Origin: Spirodela intermedia | Lineage: Eukaryota; Streptophyta; Magnoliopsida; Alismatales; Araceae | Length of the DNA: 64,000 nt | Assembly (NCBI GenBank): GCA_902729315.2 | Contig: LR746267.1 | Location: forward strand, 6,574,424-6,638,423 | Direction: 5' to 3' | Shown here: piece after piece, positions 25,301 to 37,320 of the stretch | How positions within the stretch are numbered: position 1 is the first letter of the stretch | How the letters are laid out: the number at the start of each line of letters is the position of its first letter | Notes under the pieces: model-generated | What the model saw: only the letters and a program-made list of their open reading frames with translations | Told to the model about the DNA's origin: nothing | Databases searched by the model: none | Position numbers and translations under genes: made by a program

Positions 25301-27364
25301 GCGTATTATGAGATCCAGGTCTAATATCCCTTCATTGTCTGGTTGTTGATGTCACTCGGTTTGGGTTGCCGCATTTATGTAAAATAAATATTCTGTAAAT
25401 TGTTTACTTTGTGGGAAGAATTTAATATCGAGCATTTTTAATTAAAAATTATGCATCTGAATTTATTTATCCTCCATAAAATTATTGGACTCTTCCTCTC
25501 TTTAGTCTGACTACCTGGGAATCTACATGAGATGCTCGATTCCAGGATTTACGGGGATGTGATTATTGATTATGTTTAATCAATAGTTCTTTTTATTTTT
25601 TTCTTTTTTCCCCGCTCTCTCCACCTCTTTTTTCTTTTTATTTTCTCTGGTCTGTGATTATTTATGGTTCTTCATATGCGTGATGAGCATGGGAGAAAAG
25701 AATCGATCTCGAGGAGCTCCGTTTAACGACCGCGTTCAATGGGTTTCTTGCAGCAGGGCAGACATTTGTGGGGTCAAAGAGGCCGTCCAAAGGCCATGGA
25801 AGGGACATGCTCCAGTTCGGCGTTCCAGTCACCGACAGGCCTCCAGATGAGGAAAATGGCGCCGCCATTCCGAAAGGTGAGTCCTCCCGATTCGACGCTG
25901 GTCTGCTGTGGATGATTTATTTATTTTTTCTCTTGGTAAAAAAGCCGAGGAATTCATCTTCGAAAATCGACCCGCAGAGCGGAAGGTTGACCCCATCCCC
26001 GGCGCCATCGAAGACATCATCGACCGGTTGGTCCGTCGGCAGGTGGTCACCTCTCGGCCTGACTACTGCATCGTTGACTTCTACAATGAGGTGGGAGAGA
26101 ATAGGTCAACTCTGTGGTGAAGTCCTTGCTGTGAGATTCTGATGCGTAGTTGATGAATGAGCTCGGTCTGATATCCTTCCTTTTTTCCCTCTTCTTCTTC
26201 TTCTAGGGGGATCACTCGCAACCTTACACGTGGCCGGCGTGGTACGGTCGCCCCGTCTTCAGTCTCTTCCTGACGGAAAGCGACATGGTGTTCGGACAAG
26301 TCATTGGCGTCGATCATCGAGGGAACTACAGGGGCCCCCTCAAGCTCTCTCTCTCCCCCGGGTACGCTCTCTCTCTCTCTCTTTCTCTCTCTATCTCTAC
26401 TGCTTTGGCTTTCTCCCCACTGGGTCTGCGCTCATTTCTCAGATTTTTGTGTTTGCTTTCTAGATTATGCTTCGGGTAAGCCTCATTTCTCTCGGGTTCT
26501 GCCTTGTCAACTTTCTCTCTCCTCTATCTACCGCTTGGCTTTCTCCCTCATTGGTTCTGGGCTCTTTTCTCAGATTTTCGTGTTTGCTTTCTAGATTATG
26601 CCTCGGGTAGCCCTTATTTCTCTCAGATTCTGCCTTGCCAATTCTCTCTCTCTCTCTCTCTCTCTTCCCCCCCCCTCTCTTGCCTGGGTATGCGCTCATT
26701 TCTCTGATTTTCTTGTTTGCTTTCTAGATTCTGCCCCGGGTAGCCGTCATTTCCCTCGGATTCTGCCTTGTCGACCCTCTCTCTTCCTTTCTCTCTCTCT
26801 CTCTCTCTCTACCGGGGAACCTTTTTCTGTAGATAGATGAAAAGGCGGTATTTTTGTTTAAGTGGGGAACCACCGCACCGCAGGTCGCTACTGGTGATGC
26901 AGGGGAGGAGCGCAGACCTGGCCAAGCACGCCCTCTCCTCCACCCGCAAACCCCGCGTCATCCTCCTCTTCGGCAAGTCCCTCCCCAGGAAGCCCCTCCC
27001 CCAGTGGGCCCCTCCCCCCGGTAGGCCCCACAGCACCAGCCACCCCAAGCACTACCCAGTGCCCCACGCCGCCGGCGTCCTCCAACCCCCGGCGGCGCCG
27101 CCGCTCTTCATCGCCGCCGCTCCTCCCCTCGTCACCGCCGCCCTCCCCCTCCCTCCAGCGGCCTCCGCCGCCTGGCCCCCGGCGGCACCGCCGCGACACC
27201 CCGTCCCCGGCACCGGCGTCTTCCTCCCCCCCACCCACCCGCCGCCCGAGGGCGAAGCGCCGCCGCCGCCGCAGCCCGCCGGCCAGGATGACTCGCCGGG
27301 CGGCGCCGCCAAGAAGAAGCCGGCGGCTGGCTCCCCCCCGGCCGGAGGAGCTTCCTCTAAGTAA
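22310..27364 (+). CDS. ALKBH10B: ALKBH10-type RNA demethylase (2OG/Fe(II) AlkB-like dioxygenase)
   Basis: Predicted m6A mRNA demethylase of the plant ALKBH10 group. Eight exons: 22310-22877, 23529-23651, 24513-24604, 24696-24813, 25757-25876, 25945-26090, 26207-26361, 26884-27364; 1,803 nt, 600 aa, all GT-AG and in phase. The N-terminal region (about 30-110: [22 protein letters not shown] ... [14 protein letters not shown]) is the plant-specific ALKBH10/9 domain. A variable linker follows. The AlkB fold begins near 340 ([25 protein letters not shown]) and runs through [51 protein letters not shown] and [12 protein letters not shown] to about 475. H456 and R465 fit the second metal-binding His and a 2OG-binding Arg. 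The first metal motif reads H392-S-Q394 rather than H-x-D. The last 125 residues are an A/P-rich low-complexity tail, as is usual for this group. Choice of 10B over a close paralog is inferred. Confidence 0.85.
26362..26883 (+). repeat. Intron 7 of the ALKBH10-type gene with a threefold tandem repeat
   Basis: Within this 522-bp intron, three imperfect units of roughly 120-150 bp follow one another (about 26396-26520, 26540-26650 and 26680-26800). Each contains TTTGCTTTCTAGATT, then a TGCC/TGCTTCGGGTA segment, then TTCTGCCTTG and a CT-rich tract. TTTCTAG in each unit resembles a splice acceptor. Confidence 0.75.
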
Positions 27365-30300
27365 GGGGCATTTGTTTCACGGAAGGTCAGCAGCAGAGAC
27401 GACCGGCAAGTAGAGGAGATTTGGGAGTTTTTAGGGCTTTTACTACCACCTTTTCTTGTAGAGCTCGCTGTCCCGGGAGTCTACGGAGGTCAACGCGTCC
27501 ATTTTTTAGGGAGATTTTGGAGTCTCAGAGGGGCAAGCGGGTTGTTACTTCAGAATCCCAGATCGAGTTGCTAGTCCGTTGACCCGGAGAACAATGCCAC
27601 GAAGGCTACAACAGGTGGCCGTCGTTTTGACTTTTGTCCGTTCATGAGGTTCGATTTTGTCGTAACCAGACACATACCCGGCGGATTTCTTTTTCCGTTT
27701 ACGAGGTTTGATTTTTTTTCTATTTATGCGTATGCGCCTCAGTCAGAACTAGAGAAATTCCCGAAAAATGGGCCCTTATGATCCAAGTACAGCCCTATAC
27801 TATCTTTTCTAACGGTAATGAATGGCGTTGACTCCAATATCCTACTATCGTTTAGGCTACAAATATTCTGTGCGCATCCCCCTCCTCGGTTTTGAATGCT
27901 TGTATTTATGGATTACAATGCTTTAATAGGTAGGTATTTTGCGCATATGAATACCATGAGTTCTTCTCATTTGGCATCTTCTCTCTCTCTCTCTAGCTTT
28001 CACTCTCTCCCTTTTTCCTTCAATGCATGGATACGGGGAACCCTGCAAGACCCCAAATCATGCAAAAGAGATCCGAGCTAAAAAGCCCCTCAGGCGGGGA
28101 ATTCTCAGGACTTAAAAGAGGCCTGAGTTAGAATATTCTACTCCCCACGGCTGACGTAAGCCAAGATATGTCAAAGCGTTGACCAATTAACAGATAAAAC
28201 TTTCAAGTCGTAGTCACCGCAAGCCCTACGTAATTCACCCCAAACCACGGGCCCACCTCCGCTTTTGGTCAGCTCAGTCTTATCCCATTATTAGCATTGA
28301 TGGGAATCTTATATGTCTAAAGGGGGGGAATATACATTTTAGTCAGCTCAATTCTTATCCCATAACAACAATAATAATAATAATAATACTGTATTATTAG
28401 CCGCGTTGACTGGCCCAATGAGCCCATTTCCTGTCAGCGTCATATTTAAAGGAGTTTTGACTTAGACTCTCTCTCTCTTTTTCTCTCTCTCTCTCTCTCT
28501 TAGGTGGCCTTTAAGAGATTATGGACTCCAGTTGGGTTGACAAGACGTAGATTCATGACATCGCTAACTAGGAATTTATTATTCGTATGTGTAATTATTT
28601 GTTATAAAAATACATATAATTATAGAAAAAGTTTACTATTAGAGGGAGGTGGGTCAGCACGATCGATGGGCGGCTCGTGATGCATTCTTCTCTCCGTTGC
28701 CATCTACGAGATTCCGACAAGCAGATCAGGACGGGTTCGCTCCCTGAAGAAGAGTCAACGTTATCTCCGCCGCCGCGATCTCCATCGGACGTACATGGGT
28801 GCCGGTGATTATTGGTCTATGTGGGGCCCACATGCCCCTGGCGGCGCGGCTCCCGTTTAATTGCCATTTGACTTTCTGGATCTTATTATAACAAGTCATA
28901 CCCCGTTCACTCGGTCAAATAAGGTCATATTTTAAAGAGTTTTCAAGGGGGGAAGTGGTAAATGACAAAACTACCCTTTTATTTATGAATAATTATTTTT
29001 TAACATTATTATTATTTCTCAAATACTGCACATCAATTTATCTATTTTCTACTTCGGATGCATATTTTTATTATATAAATATGCTTTTAAGACACTATTC
29101 CTGGCCATTGTTAGGTTTATGGAATACGATTTTTCACCTTGTAGGGTACGAATATTGGATAAAGAGTAGAGAGAGAAAGTAGTATATTTTCAGAAAAACA
29201 CTTTTCCGCCCCCGATTCGCGTGGTTTAACCCTGCGCAGGGGAATCTCCATAAAAAAATGGAAGGGGAATGACGTGTCGAATTTCCAGCGGTGGATGCTT
29301 CACATTTCAAGGCGAAATCGGACGGCTCATCATTATCTGAATCGTGGGGGGCCAGCACCGTCTGGAAAAGGCGGCGTGCGACGAAACCGTTCAGCTTTTC
29401 GCAGTCCCATGTAAGACCTTATCGATATTTCTTACAATAACGAGGACAAATGGGTCATTTATGCCACCGTTCTTACCCGTCAGTGGCCGCACACTGCTCC
29501 GGCACCACTTGGGGAATACTCGACCAGAGGTGGGCCCCACGTAGACCAAACAATCTGAACCACTCATCTGAAGAGCTCCCGGGATCGGAACCGTAGGGAG
29601 AATGGAACCCGGGGGTGGCTGTCATTAGTCTTGGCCTATTAGAATAAAAATAATAATAATAATAAAAAATCGGAATATCCATCCTGCGTCACGTGTCCTC
29701 GTCAGGGAGATCTCTGATAGAGATATTTTATAGTATTTTAATGTTCCTGTGACCCTCTCTCTCTCTCTCTCTCTCTCCCCCTCCGCGTTCGGTCGTCAAC
29801 TACTCCGAGGAGCCCTGGTGGCGTGGTGGTGGAAGAGCGGGGCTGCGGGGGTGGAAGCGGTGAGGTCTGCCGGCGGGGAGGGAGGATCCTGGAGGTCGCC
29901 GGTGAGGTCTGACGGCGGTCCAGCGGTTCTTGGTCGGCTGTGGCGTATGCTTCTGGCCGGTCTTCGTCCGTGAAGACCGGAGCAACCGGAGCTGAAGCAG
30001 CGGCGTCGGCGGCGGCAGGCTGGAGCTGGTTTGGCTGATTTGATCTGGATCTGGTCTTGGCGCGGTGGATTTCCAGTCGGGAGGGAAGCAGCCGGCGACT
30101 GTGATGTAGAGAGGAGCTCGGTGATACCTTCGGCGAGAGGTGTTCTGTTTCCACTGCGGAAGTCGGATGCTTTGATCTAGGTCGGGAGGGAAGAAGGTGA
30201 TGTGAAGATGGGGTGCGGAACCTAGGAAGACGAGGTCTCTTTTTCACGACAGGTTGACCTCCGCAGCAACGAAGCGAGGAGATAAAGGGGAGCTGAAATC

Positions 30301-31019
30301 AAGAGAAGCGGAAAGGAGTTGCGGAAAACCTAGAGCAACTGAGAACCTGCAGAATTGGCGTGTGTTCAAAGAATTCGTCACGCAGGGAGCCAAATTTAGA
30401 CGTCGGTTGCGTCTAGACGGCGATGCTGGAGGTACTGTGGCGCCGTTTCTGTCATCAACTGTGGTGACTCTCTTGGAGCTCATCTTCTTCTTCCTCATCG
30501 GCTGGTCGGAAACGGAAGCTGCCCGCAGAGAGAGCGAGAGAGTATCTGAGAATACTGTGGTGACGACGACTGGAGAGGCTCTGTGGGGCTCTTAGGAAGG
30601 AGAAGCTTGCTGGGAACTGTTTCTTTAATCGACGGCGTATCCGGCCATATCCAGGGTTTTGATCGACTTGCTCTGCAAAAGAGGAGCAACGTCGAGACTC
30701 TTAACCCCACCACACCAGACTGGACTGGATAAGATTCCATCTATTCATGCAGGTAAATAGGTTTCATTCGGGCCCCCAATCCCCACACATCTTCCTCTAA
30801 TCCCCCACTGATCCCTGGTCGTCTTCTTGGCAGTGCTCTCGAGCTCCCTTCGAGCGACAAGAACCAGGGCTCGTCGTTTTGGCCGGTTTCTTCTTCCCCA
30901 TCGAGAGTTGGGATTCGTTTCATTCCCCATCGCTGATGTCTCTTCCACCTCGCCCTACCCTTTTCGGTCCCTTTGCTCTTTATTGGGACGCGCGGGCCAA
31001 TGTTGGGAAATGATGAGCT
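27365..31019. other. Intergenic region and upstream leader of the cytokinin receptor gene
   Basis: 3.65 kb. The left part is the 3' UTR of the demethylase gene and AT-rich spacer with CT microsatellites (about 28466-28500 and 29755-29777). A GC-rich block at 29,780-30,250 holds short repeated GTGAGGTCTGNCGGCGG-like phrases and open frames on both strands of low-complexity S/P/R composition; I do not regard them as genes. 30,250-31,019 is probably promoter and 5' leader of the kinase gene and may include an untranslated exon ending near 30750 (ATGCAG followed by GTAAAT). Confidence 0.45.
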
Positions 31020-34000
31020 ATGTTGTTTGGGGCAAGCAGAAGACTGAAGCAGCGTAACTCGAGACGAAGACTGATTTCTCCCCCTTCCCCCGATAATATA
31101 AGTCTTGCATCATCGTCTTCATCAGAGCAGCGGCGGCCGCAGCCAGGAGCAGAGAAGATCAAGGGCCCTGTTCCGTATGCCTTCCCCGTGAGGAATACTT
31201 TGAATGCGGCGGAGTTTGGGAGGTCGGGGATGATGGGGCTCGCAGCGGGAAGGGGAAACCGGGTGGCGAAGTGGGCAAAGAACCGGACGGTGCAGGTGGT
31301 GGTCTGGGTGGTGGCGTCGATGGTAATCAGCCTCGTGGTTCACCTGGGGATGCGGCGCTACAACATGGAGAACGCAGAGAAGCGCCTGGTAAGCATGTGT
31401 GAGGATCGGGCCAGGATGCTCCAGGACCAGTTCGCCGTCAGCGTCAACCACGTCCATGCCCTCGCCATCCTCGTCTCCACCTTCCACCTCCACAAGAACC
31501 CCTCTGCAATCGATCAGGTGAACGGAGACCTCATCTAAATCTGCCTTGTGCTCTGTTCTTGCTCTTATCTAATATCACTCTGGATTGGTGCAGGCTACAT
31601 TTGCGGAGTACACAGCAATGACGGCGTTCGAGCGGCCTCTGTTCGGCGGAGTCGCATACGCTCAGAGGGTCATGCGCTCACAGAGGGAAAAGTTTGAGGA
31701 ACAGCAGGGCTGGGTAATTAGGACCATGAAGCGCGGGCCATCGCCTGAGCAAGATGAATATGCGCCGGTGATTTTTGCCCAGGAGACTCTTTCTTACCTC
31801 AAAACCCTCGATATGATGTCCGGGGAGGTAATGCTGCTCACGTCCTCCTCTTGGCGGCTGAACCGTTGTGTTGAAATGGGGGTCGAGAAGATCACTATTG
31901 TTCCTTTGAATGCAGGAGGATCGAGAGAACATCCTGCGGGCTAGGGCTACTGGCAAAGCTGTCCTGACAAGTCCATTCAGGCTGCTCAACTCCAATCATC
32001 TCGGAGTTGTTTTTACTTTTCCTGTGTATCGCACACATCTTTCCCCGACTGCGACTGTCGAAGAACGTGTAGAAGCAACTGCTGGGTGAGCTCCAATGAT
32101 CGTATCAGTTCTATATTTTCATTTTCAGAGTTGTTCCTCTCTTATTGCCTAAAGTAGACCCATAATTGGCACCAGTACGATTTCTGGCCGAGTATTCATG
32201 GAATATTTGATAGAAAGGAAAAATAATTTGTTGGAAAGGAAATGTTTTACCGCCGAAGCCTAAAACCATACAATGGTGAGATTTTGGAGGAATAAGATGA
32301 GCAAGTTAATACTGGGAAGAAGACACACGTGACTGAGGGTTCGATCATGCCTTGGTGGTTTGGAGAAAAAGCTGAAGATGAGGGTAGGTAAGAACAGACA
32401 GAATTTATTGATGTGGAAAGTTCACGTTCCCACTAGTCATGCATATAAATTTCAAGGGAATAGTGGTGTGTCGTTGTGCATGTCTTAGGGAAAAGAAAGT
32501 GGAAGCTGATTGCCAATTCATGGAATTAATATGGGAAATGCGCATTCTTCATACCTTCTTATCTCATGCCACCTTTAGATGAACTACTGGTAGTTATCAG
32601 CTGCGGCCCAACATGCCAGAGTACCATGCCTACCTTATAGTGTAGCATTTGGTTCCAGCCATTATTGGAGAAAAGGGACATAAGCAAGAATGAGGCAGAA
32701 CAGACCTGAAATGTAGGAATTCTTTGATGGAGAATGAACATTCACTTTGGTAGCTAGAAGGATTTCCCTTTCCATTGAGAATTGTTGTCAGTAGTCATCA
32801 TGCAATATACTTCCACGTAAGTTTCCATTGTTCGATTAAGTCCAGTACCGTTTATTTATTTTCTAAATAAAGTCAACCACAACAAGGGTGTATACATGTA
32901 TGCCTTTTTATTGGACAACGAGCATGGAAAAAACATACTTTTAGGTTTCCCAGAGAAAGAATAGTGCCCTGAGCTCAGCTTTTTTCACTGATCTCCTCCT
33001 GGCAGCAGGATGTCCATAAGCACTGCCAATTTTGATATCTTGAAGCTTGGCTTCCACCTTGGGCACTGATTACTCCACGAGATGAAACATGTTAAAGAAC
33101 AGCAAATGGCTCTCATTGATTATTCAAGATTTTAATAATAATTTTTGTTTGGTCTCTCTGTTATCATTCAAAGAAAAGATCCAGGGTCATTTGAACCTCC
33201 CAATTGACTAGCTATTATTTTCTTATGGGAAAAGCAAGCATATATTTTTGTGGATTCATGATCATACCTGAGTTCCCCTGCATCTCCAAAGTTATCTGAG
33301 GCTCTAATAATAAAAATGGTAGATTGATGTCTAGGTTAGTTGTAATTTTTTCACTGGATTTTAATTCCCTTCGAAAATGTTGCACTCATGTTGACTTCGA
33401 CACTTGGGTAATTATGCCACGACATTGCCACACCATTATCCTACACCCACACCCTAGGTTTTAACGTCTTATACATCCACGTCCGTATGAAGTGATTCCG
33501 GTCGTACATCAAGTTTTGCTGAAAAAAATCTTCCTGGGAACCATGATTCTTTGATAAACAATTTAAGTGCCATCTCTTAAGGAGACAACATATGGCTGTA
33601 GAACTCTAGAATATCAAAATGAAGGCAGAAAGGCAGTCACGTTCAAATTAATGCAATGTTGTCCATTGATTTGCAGTATTTTTTTCTGGATTTTGTGTAT
33701 TTTTTTAATCCCATATTTCATCACATCACATCACATGGTTCCTCTTAATTTGGTGATTGCTCCAAACCCACCCTTCTGGAGGAGAAAAAATAAAAAAAGA
33801 AAGTAGAAAACGAATCATGGTCTTCTAATCATTCCATTGTGGAGAGGAAGATTCAGTCTGACCAAAACATGGCACACTTCTCACGAACAGCTATCTTGGC
33901 GGAGGGTTTGACATCGAGTCGCTTGTTGAAACTTTGCTGAAGCAACTCGCCGGCAACGCTGAAATCTTGGTGAATGTGTATGACGTCACCAATGCGTCCA

Positions 34001-36874
34001 TCCCCTTAATCATGTACGGCCCCGAGCAGATGATTGGCTACACCGCTCTCTCCCATGTAAGCATGCTGGAGTTCGGGGACCCATTCAGGAAGCACCAGAT
34101 GGAATGCAGGTATGAATTTTTTCTTTTCTATTTCTTGTGGCTTGCTATTCATGGTTTATTTAAACTGGCGGGTCCTTGTCAGATATTGTCAGAAGCCTGC
34201 AGTTCCATGGTCGGCCATTTACACCCCAACCGGTGTCTTTGTGATCGTCATGCTCATTGGATATATTATTTTCACCGCCTACAATCGCTACGCCACTGTT
34301 GTGGAGGACTGCCGGAAGATGGAGGAACTGAAGGTCCAGGCAGAGGCCGCAGATGTTGCGAAATCCCAGGCAAGTTTCTAGAATAATCCTCCTGCTGATA
34401 AAAAGATGCTATTATTGCCTGGTCAACCTTCTCCCCATCTGATCACTTGGTGCAACGTTGACCATCACATAGTCAAGCATCTGAGACGACCTATGCGGTC
34501 TTCCTCCCCCTTCCCCTTCCCCTTCCCCTTCCTTCAGTAATCATGCTTCCTGTTCTAAGTGAAACCTTCATTTGGGTTGCTTATGAATCGCAGTTTCTGG
34601 CCACCGTCTCTCACGAGATACGAACGCCCATGCATGGAGTCCTCGGTAATGTTGAGCTCTTTGGTTCTTGTCTTTCGTGGGCGGACTTTGTGCCCATCGG
34701 GCCAAAACCTCATCGGCGACATTGATCTGATCTCCAGGGATGCTGGACATGCTTCTTGACACGGAACTCAGCTCGACCCAGAAGGATTACGCCCAGACCG
34801 CTCAGGTCTGCGGCAAAGCCCTGATATCGCTTATAAATGAAGTGCTTGATCGGGCAAAGATCGAAGCCGGTAAGCTGGAGATGGAAGCCGTGCCCTTCGA
34901 CATCAGATCCGTCCTGGACGACGTGATCTCCCTGTTCTCAGCAAAGTCAGGCATCGAGGTCAGTCCTGGACGAATTTATTATTATTTCTAATGCTAGATC
35001 TTCTTTTTCTTTCTTTCCCTAATTAATCAAATATGGTCCTTCCTTTCTCTTTTTTTTTTTTTTTGTTGACTTCCACGGAAATCCGCAGCTGGCCGTGTTT
35101 GTGTCTGACAAAGTTCCTCAAGTCCTCATGGGCGACCCGGGGAGGTTTCGGCAGATCGTCACCAATCTCGTGGGCAATTCCATCAAGGTGAGCTGACTGA
35201 TTCCTTTGAGCTCCGATTGAATTAGATTTTTTCATTTCAGAGAGCTCCAATTCCTTTCGAGCTTCTCGCCAATCTGCTGTGAATTCCCTCCCTCATACGA
35301 ATGTTGTTGTTGTTGTTTCCTTTTTGGTCTTGATAGTTTACCGAGCGTGGCCACATATTTATCCAAGTTCATTTGGCTGATCATGCAACAGCGGCGATGA
35401 ATCCCAAGACCGAAATGAGCTCAAACAGGCCGCCGGATTCTTTCGATACCTTGAGTGGGCTCGAGACCGCTGACGGCAGAAATGGCTGGGAGACCTTCAA
35501 ACTGCTGCTCTCTGATTGGGCCGAGAGCGGCAGCCGCAGTGGCGGCGACTCAGAGGACATTGCCCTCATCGTTAGTGTGGAGGACACCGGAATTGGCATC
35601 CCCCTGCAAGCCCAGGATCGGGTCTTCACTCCCTTCATGCAGGCGGACAGCTCCACCTCCAGAAACTATGGCGGCACGGGCATCGGCCTGAGCATCAGCA
35701 AGTGCCTGGTGGAGCTCATGGGCGGCCAGATAAGCTTCCTCAGCCGCCCCCACGTCGGCAGCACCTTCACCTTCACCGCTGTCCTCAAGCGGTGCAACCA
35801 CAGCAACGGCGGTGAGCCGCTGCCTTCCAGCTTCCGCGGCACGAGGGCCATTGTGCTCGACGACCGGCCAGTGAGGAGTGCCGTCACCAGGTACCACCTC
35901 CAGCGGCTGGGGATCGGCGTCGAGATCGCCACCAATGCTGTCGCCGGGCCGAGCAGGTGAGCCCTCTTCTTCTTCTTCTTCTTCAACCTCAATCTTCTTA
36001 CTTCTTATTTATGTGGGGATTTTTTCTTTCTCCTTGGCAGCCAATTGTGGAAGCACCCGGACATGATCGTCGTGGAGAAGGACACCTGGGAGTCCTCTGG
36101 TCTGCGGCGGCGACTGCTCGAGTGGAAGGGCAGCGGTGAGGGGGCGGCGCTGCCACCACCGAAGATCGTCCTGCTGGTGGGAGCTGAGTCGGAGAAGGCG
36201 GCAGCGGCGGGGGGAGGGCTCGCCGACGCGGTGATCATGAAGCCGCTGCGGGCAAGCACTATCGCTGCCTGCCTCGAACAGGTGGCGGGGATCAGAAAGC
36301 TGCACCGGCCGGAACTAGTCAACGGCGGCTCGGCCTTCCTGCGCAGGCTGCTCGCCGGGAAGCGGATCCTTGTGGTGGACGACAACAAGGTCAACCGCCG
36401 CATCGCCGCCGGCGCCCTGAACAAGTACGGTGCCAACGTGGAGTGCGCGGAGAGCGGCAGTGACGCTCTCTCTCTCCTCCAGATCCCCCACGACTTCGAC
36501 GCCTGCTTCATGGACGTCCAGATGCCCGAGATGGACGGGTAGGATGCGCCCTCTCTCTCGCTCTCTCTCTCCTCGCCGTGAATTCTTCTCACTCGACGGC
36601 GGCAGCGCCGGTTTAAAAGTGCAGTTTCGAGGCGACGAGGAGGATACGGCAGATGGAGAGCAGGGCGAACGCGGAGGGGGGACGGGGCAGGGAGTGGCAC
36701 GTGCCGGTGCTGGCAATGACGGCGGACGTGATCCAGGCGACGTACGAGGAGTGTATGAAGTCGGGGATGGACGGGTACGTGTCCAAGCCCTTCGAGGAGA
36801 AGCAGCTCTACCAGGCCGTGGCCAGGTTCTTCAAGTCCCAGCAGCCCCCCCCCGTCGCCGACGGCTCCTCATGA
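31020..36874 (+). CDS. HK4: Cytokinin receptor histidine kinase (CRE1/AHK4 type, HK4)
   Basis: Hybrid histidine kinase that binds cytokinin and starts the His-Asp phosphorelay. Eleven exons: 31020-31517, 31594-31827, 31916-32085, 33891-34109, 34183-34369, 34594-34645, 34738-34958, 35089-35187, 35337-35956, 36041-36538, 36625-36874; 3,048 nt, 1015 aa, all in phase. Domains: basic N-terminus; membrane span near 95-115; CHASE sensor about 130-365 ([56 protein letters not shown]); second span about 385-410; HisKA with H443 in [11 protein letters not shown]; ATPase domain with DTGIGIP and [11 protein letters not shown]; a degenerate receiver (about 705-840); and a receiver with phospho-acceptor D925 ([11 protein letters not shown]) and K987. 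The CHASE loop lacks the insertion of AHK3, and [13 protein letters not shown] matches AHK4, hence the HK4 call. The intron after 34369 has a GC donor. ATG 31020 gives the longest in-frame start; the start is less certain than the rest. Confidence 0.93.
32086..33890 (+). other. Long intron 3 of the cytokinin receptor gene
   Basis: This 1,805-bp intron splits the CHASE domain within the ATAG-YLGGGFD junction (donor GTGAGC, acceptor GAACAG). No exon or recognisable element was seen inside. Confidence 0.75.
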
Positions 36875-37009
36875 AGAAGCAGCAGCAGCTCTACCAGGCT
36901 GGGCTGCTCAGATGAAACTCCTTTCCCCCCTGTACATCCCCACCGCCAACATCACCTTCTGTGTCTGATTGATTCTTCGTTGATTCTGCTGACCATTTCT
37001 CTCTCTCTC
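36875..37009 (+). other. 3' UTR of the cytokinin receptor gene
   Basis: Sequence after the TGA stop, with a CT-rich stretch beginning near 37000. No polyadenylation site is assigned. Confidence 0.5.
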
Positions 37010-37117
37010 CATCTCTCTCTCTAGAAATCGGAAAGTAGGAAATCTGGAGGGCCCAGGTTCTGTTTTATTCCTCTCTTCCCATCATAAGAGATGACCCAGT
37101 TTCTCAGTTATGCAGAT

Positions 37118-37156
<39 letters not shown>

Positions 37157-37272
37157 AGAATCCTGTCTGTTTCTCTCTCTAGTCCTACAGAAATCGGACG
37201 TTAGAAAATTTTGATGTCCCAGATTCTCTCTTCCCAACATAAGAGCTGACCCAATTTCGTTGGAGATTGAAA

Positions 37273-37317
<45 letters not shown>

Positions 37318-37320
37318 GAG
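37010..37320. repeat. Two tandem copies of a unit of about 155 bp ending in GA microsatellites
   Basis: Each unit runs TCTCTCTAG ... GAAATCGGA ... CCCAG(A/G)TTCT ... CTTCCCA(T/A)CATAAGAG(A/C)TGACCCA(G/A)TTTC and ends in a GA repeat (37117-37153 and 37278-37312). The copies have point differences, so the duplication is not fresh. Confidence 0.8.

Noticed and set aside
29738-30247. 169-codon minus-strand frame upstream of the cytokinin receptor
   Set aside because: Low-complexity S/P/R-rich sequence ending in translated CT repeat (RERERER); the opposite strand is equally open. Treated as GC-rich leader or repeat DNA.
34361-34385. Use of the GTTTCT donor downstream of the GC site in the cytokinin receptor
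   Set aside because: It would put the next exon ([13 protein letters not shown]) out of frame; the GC donor keeps the frame exactly.
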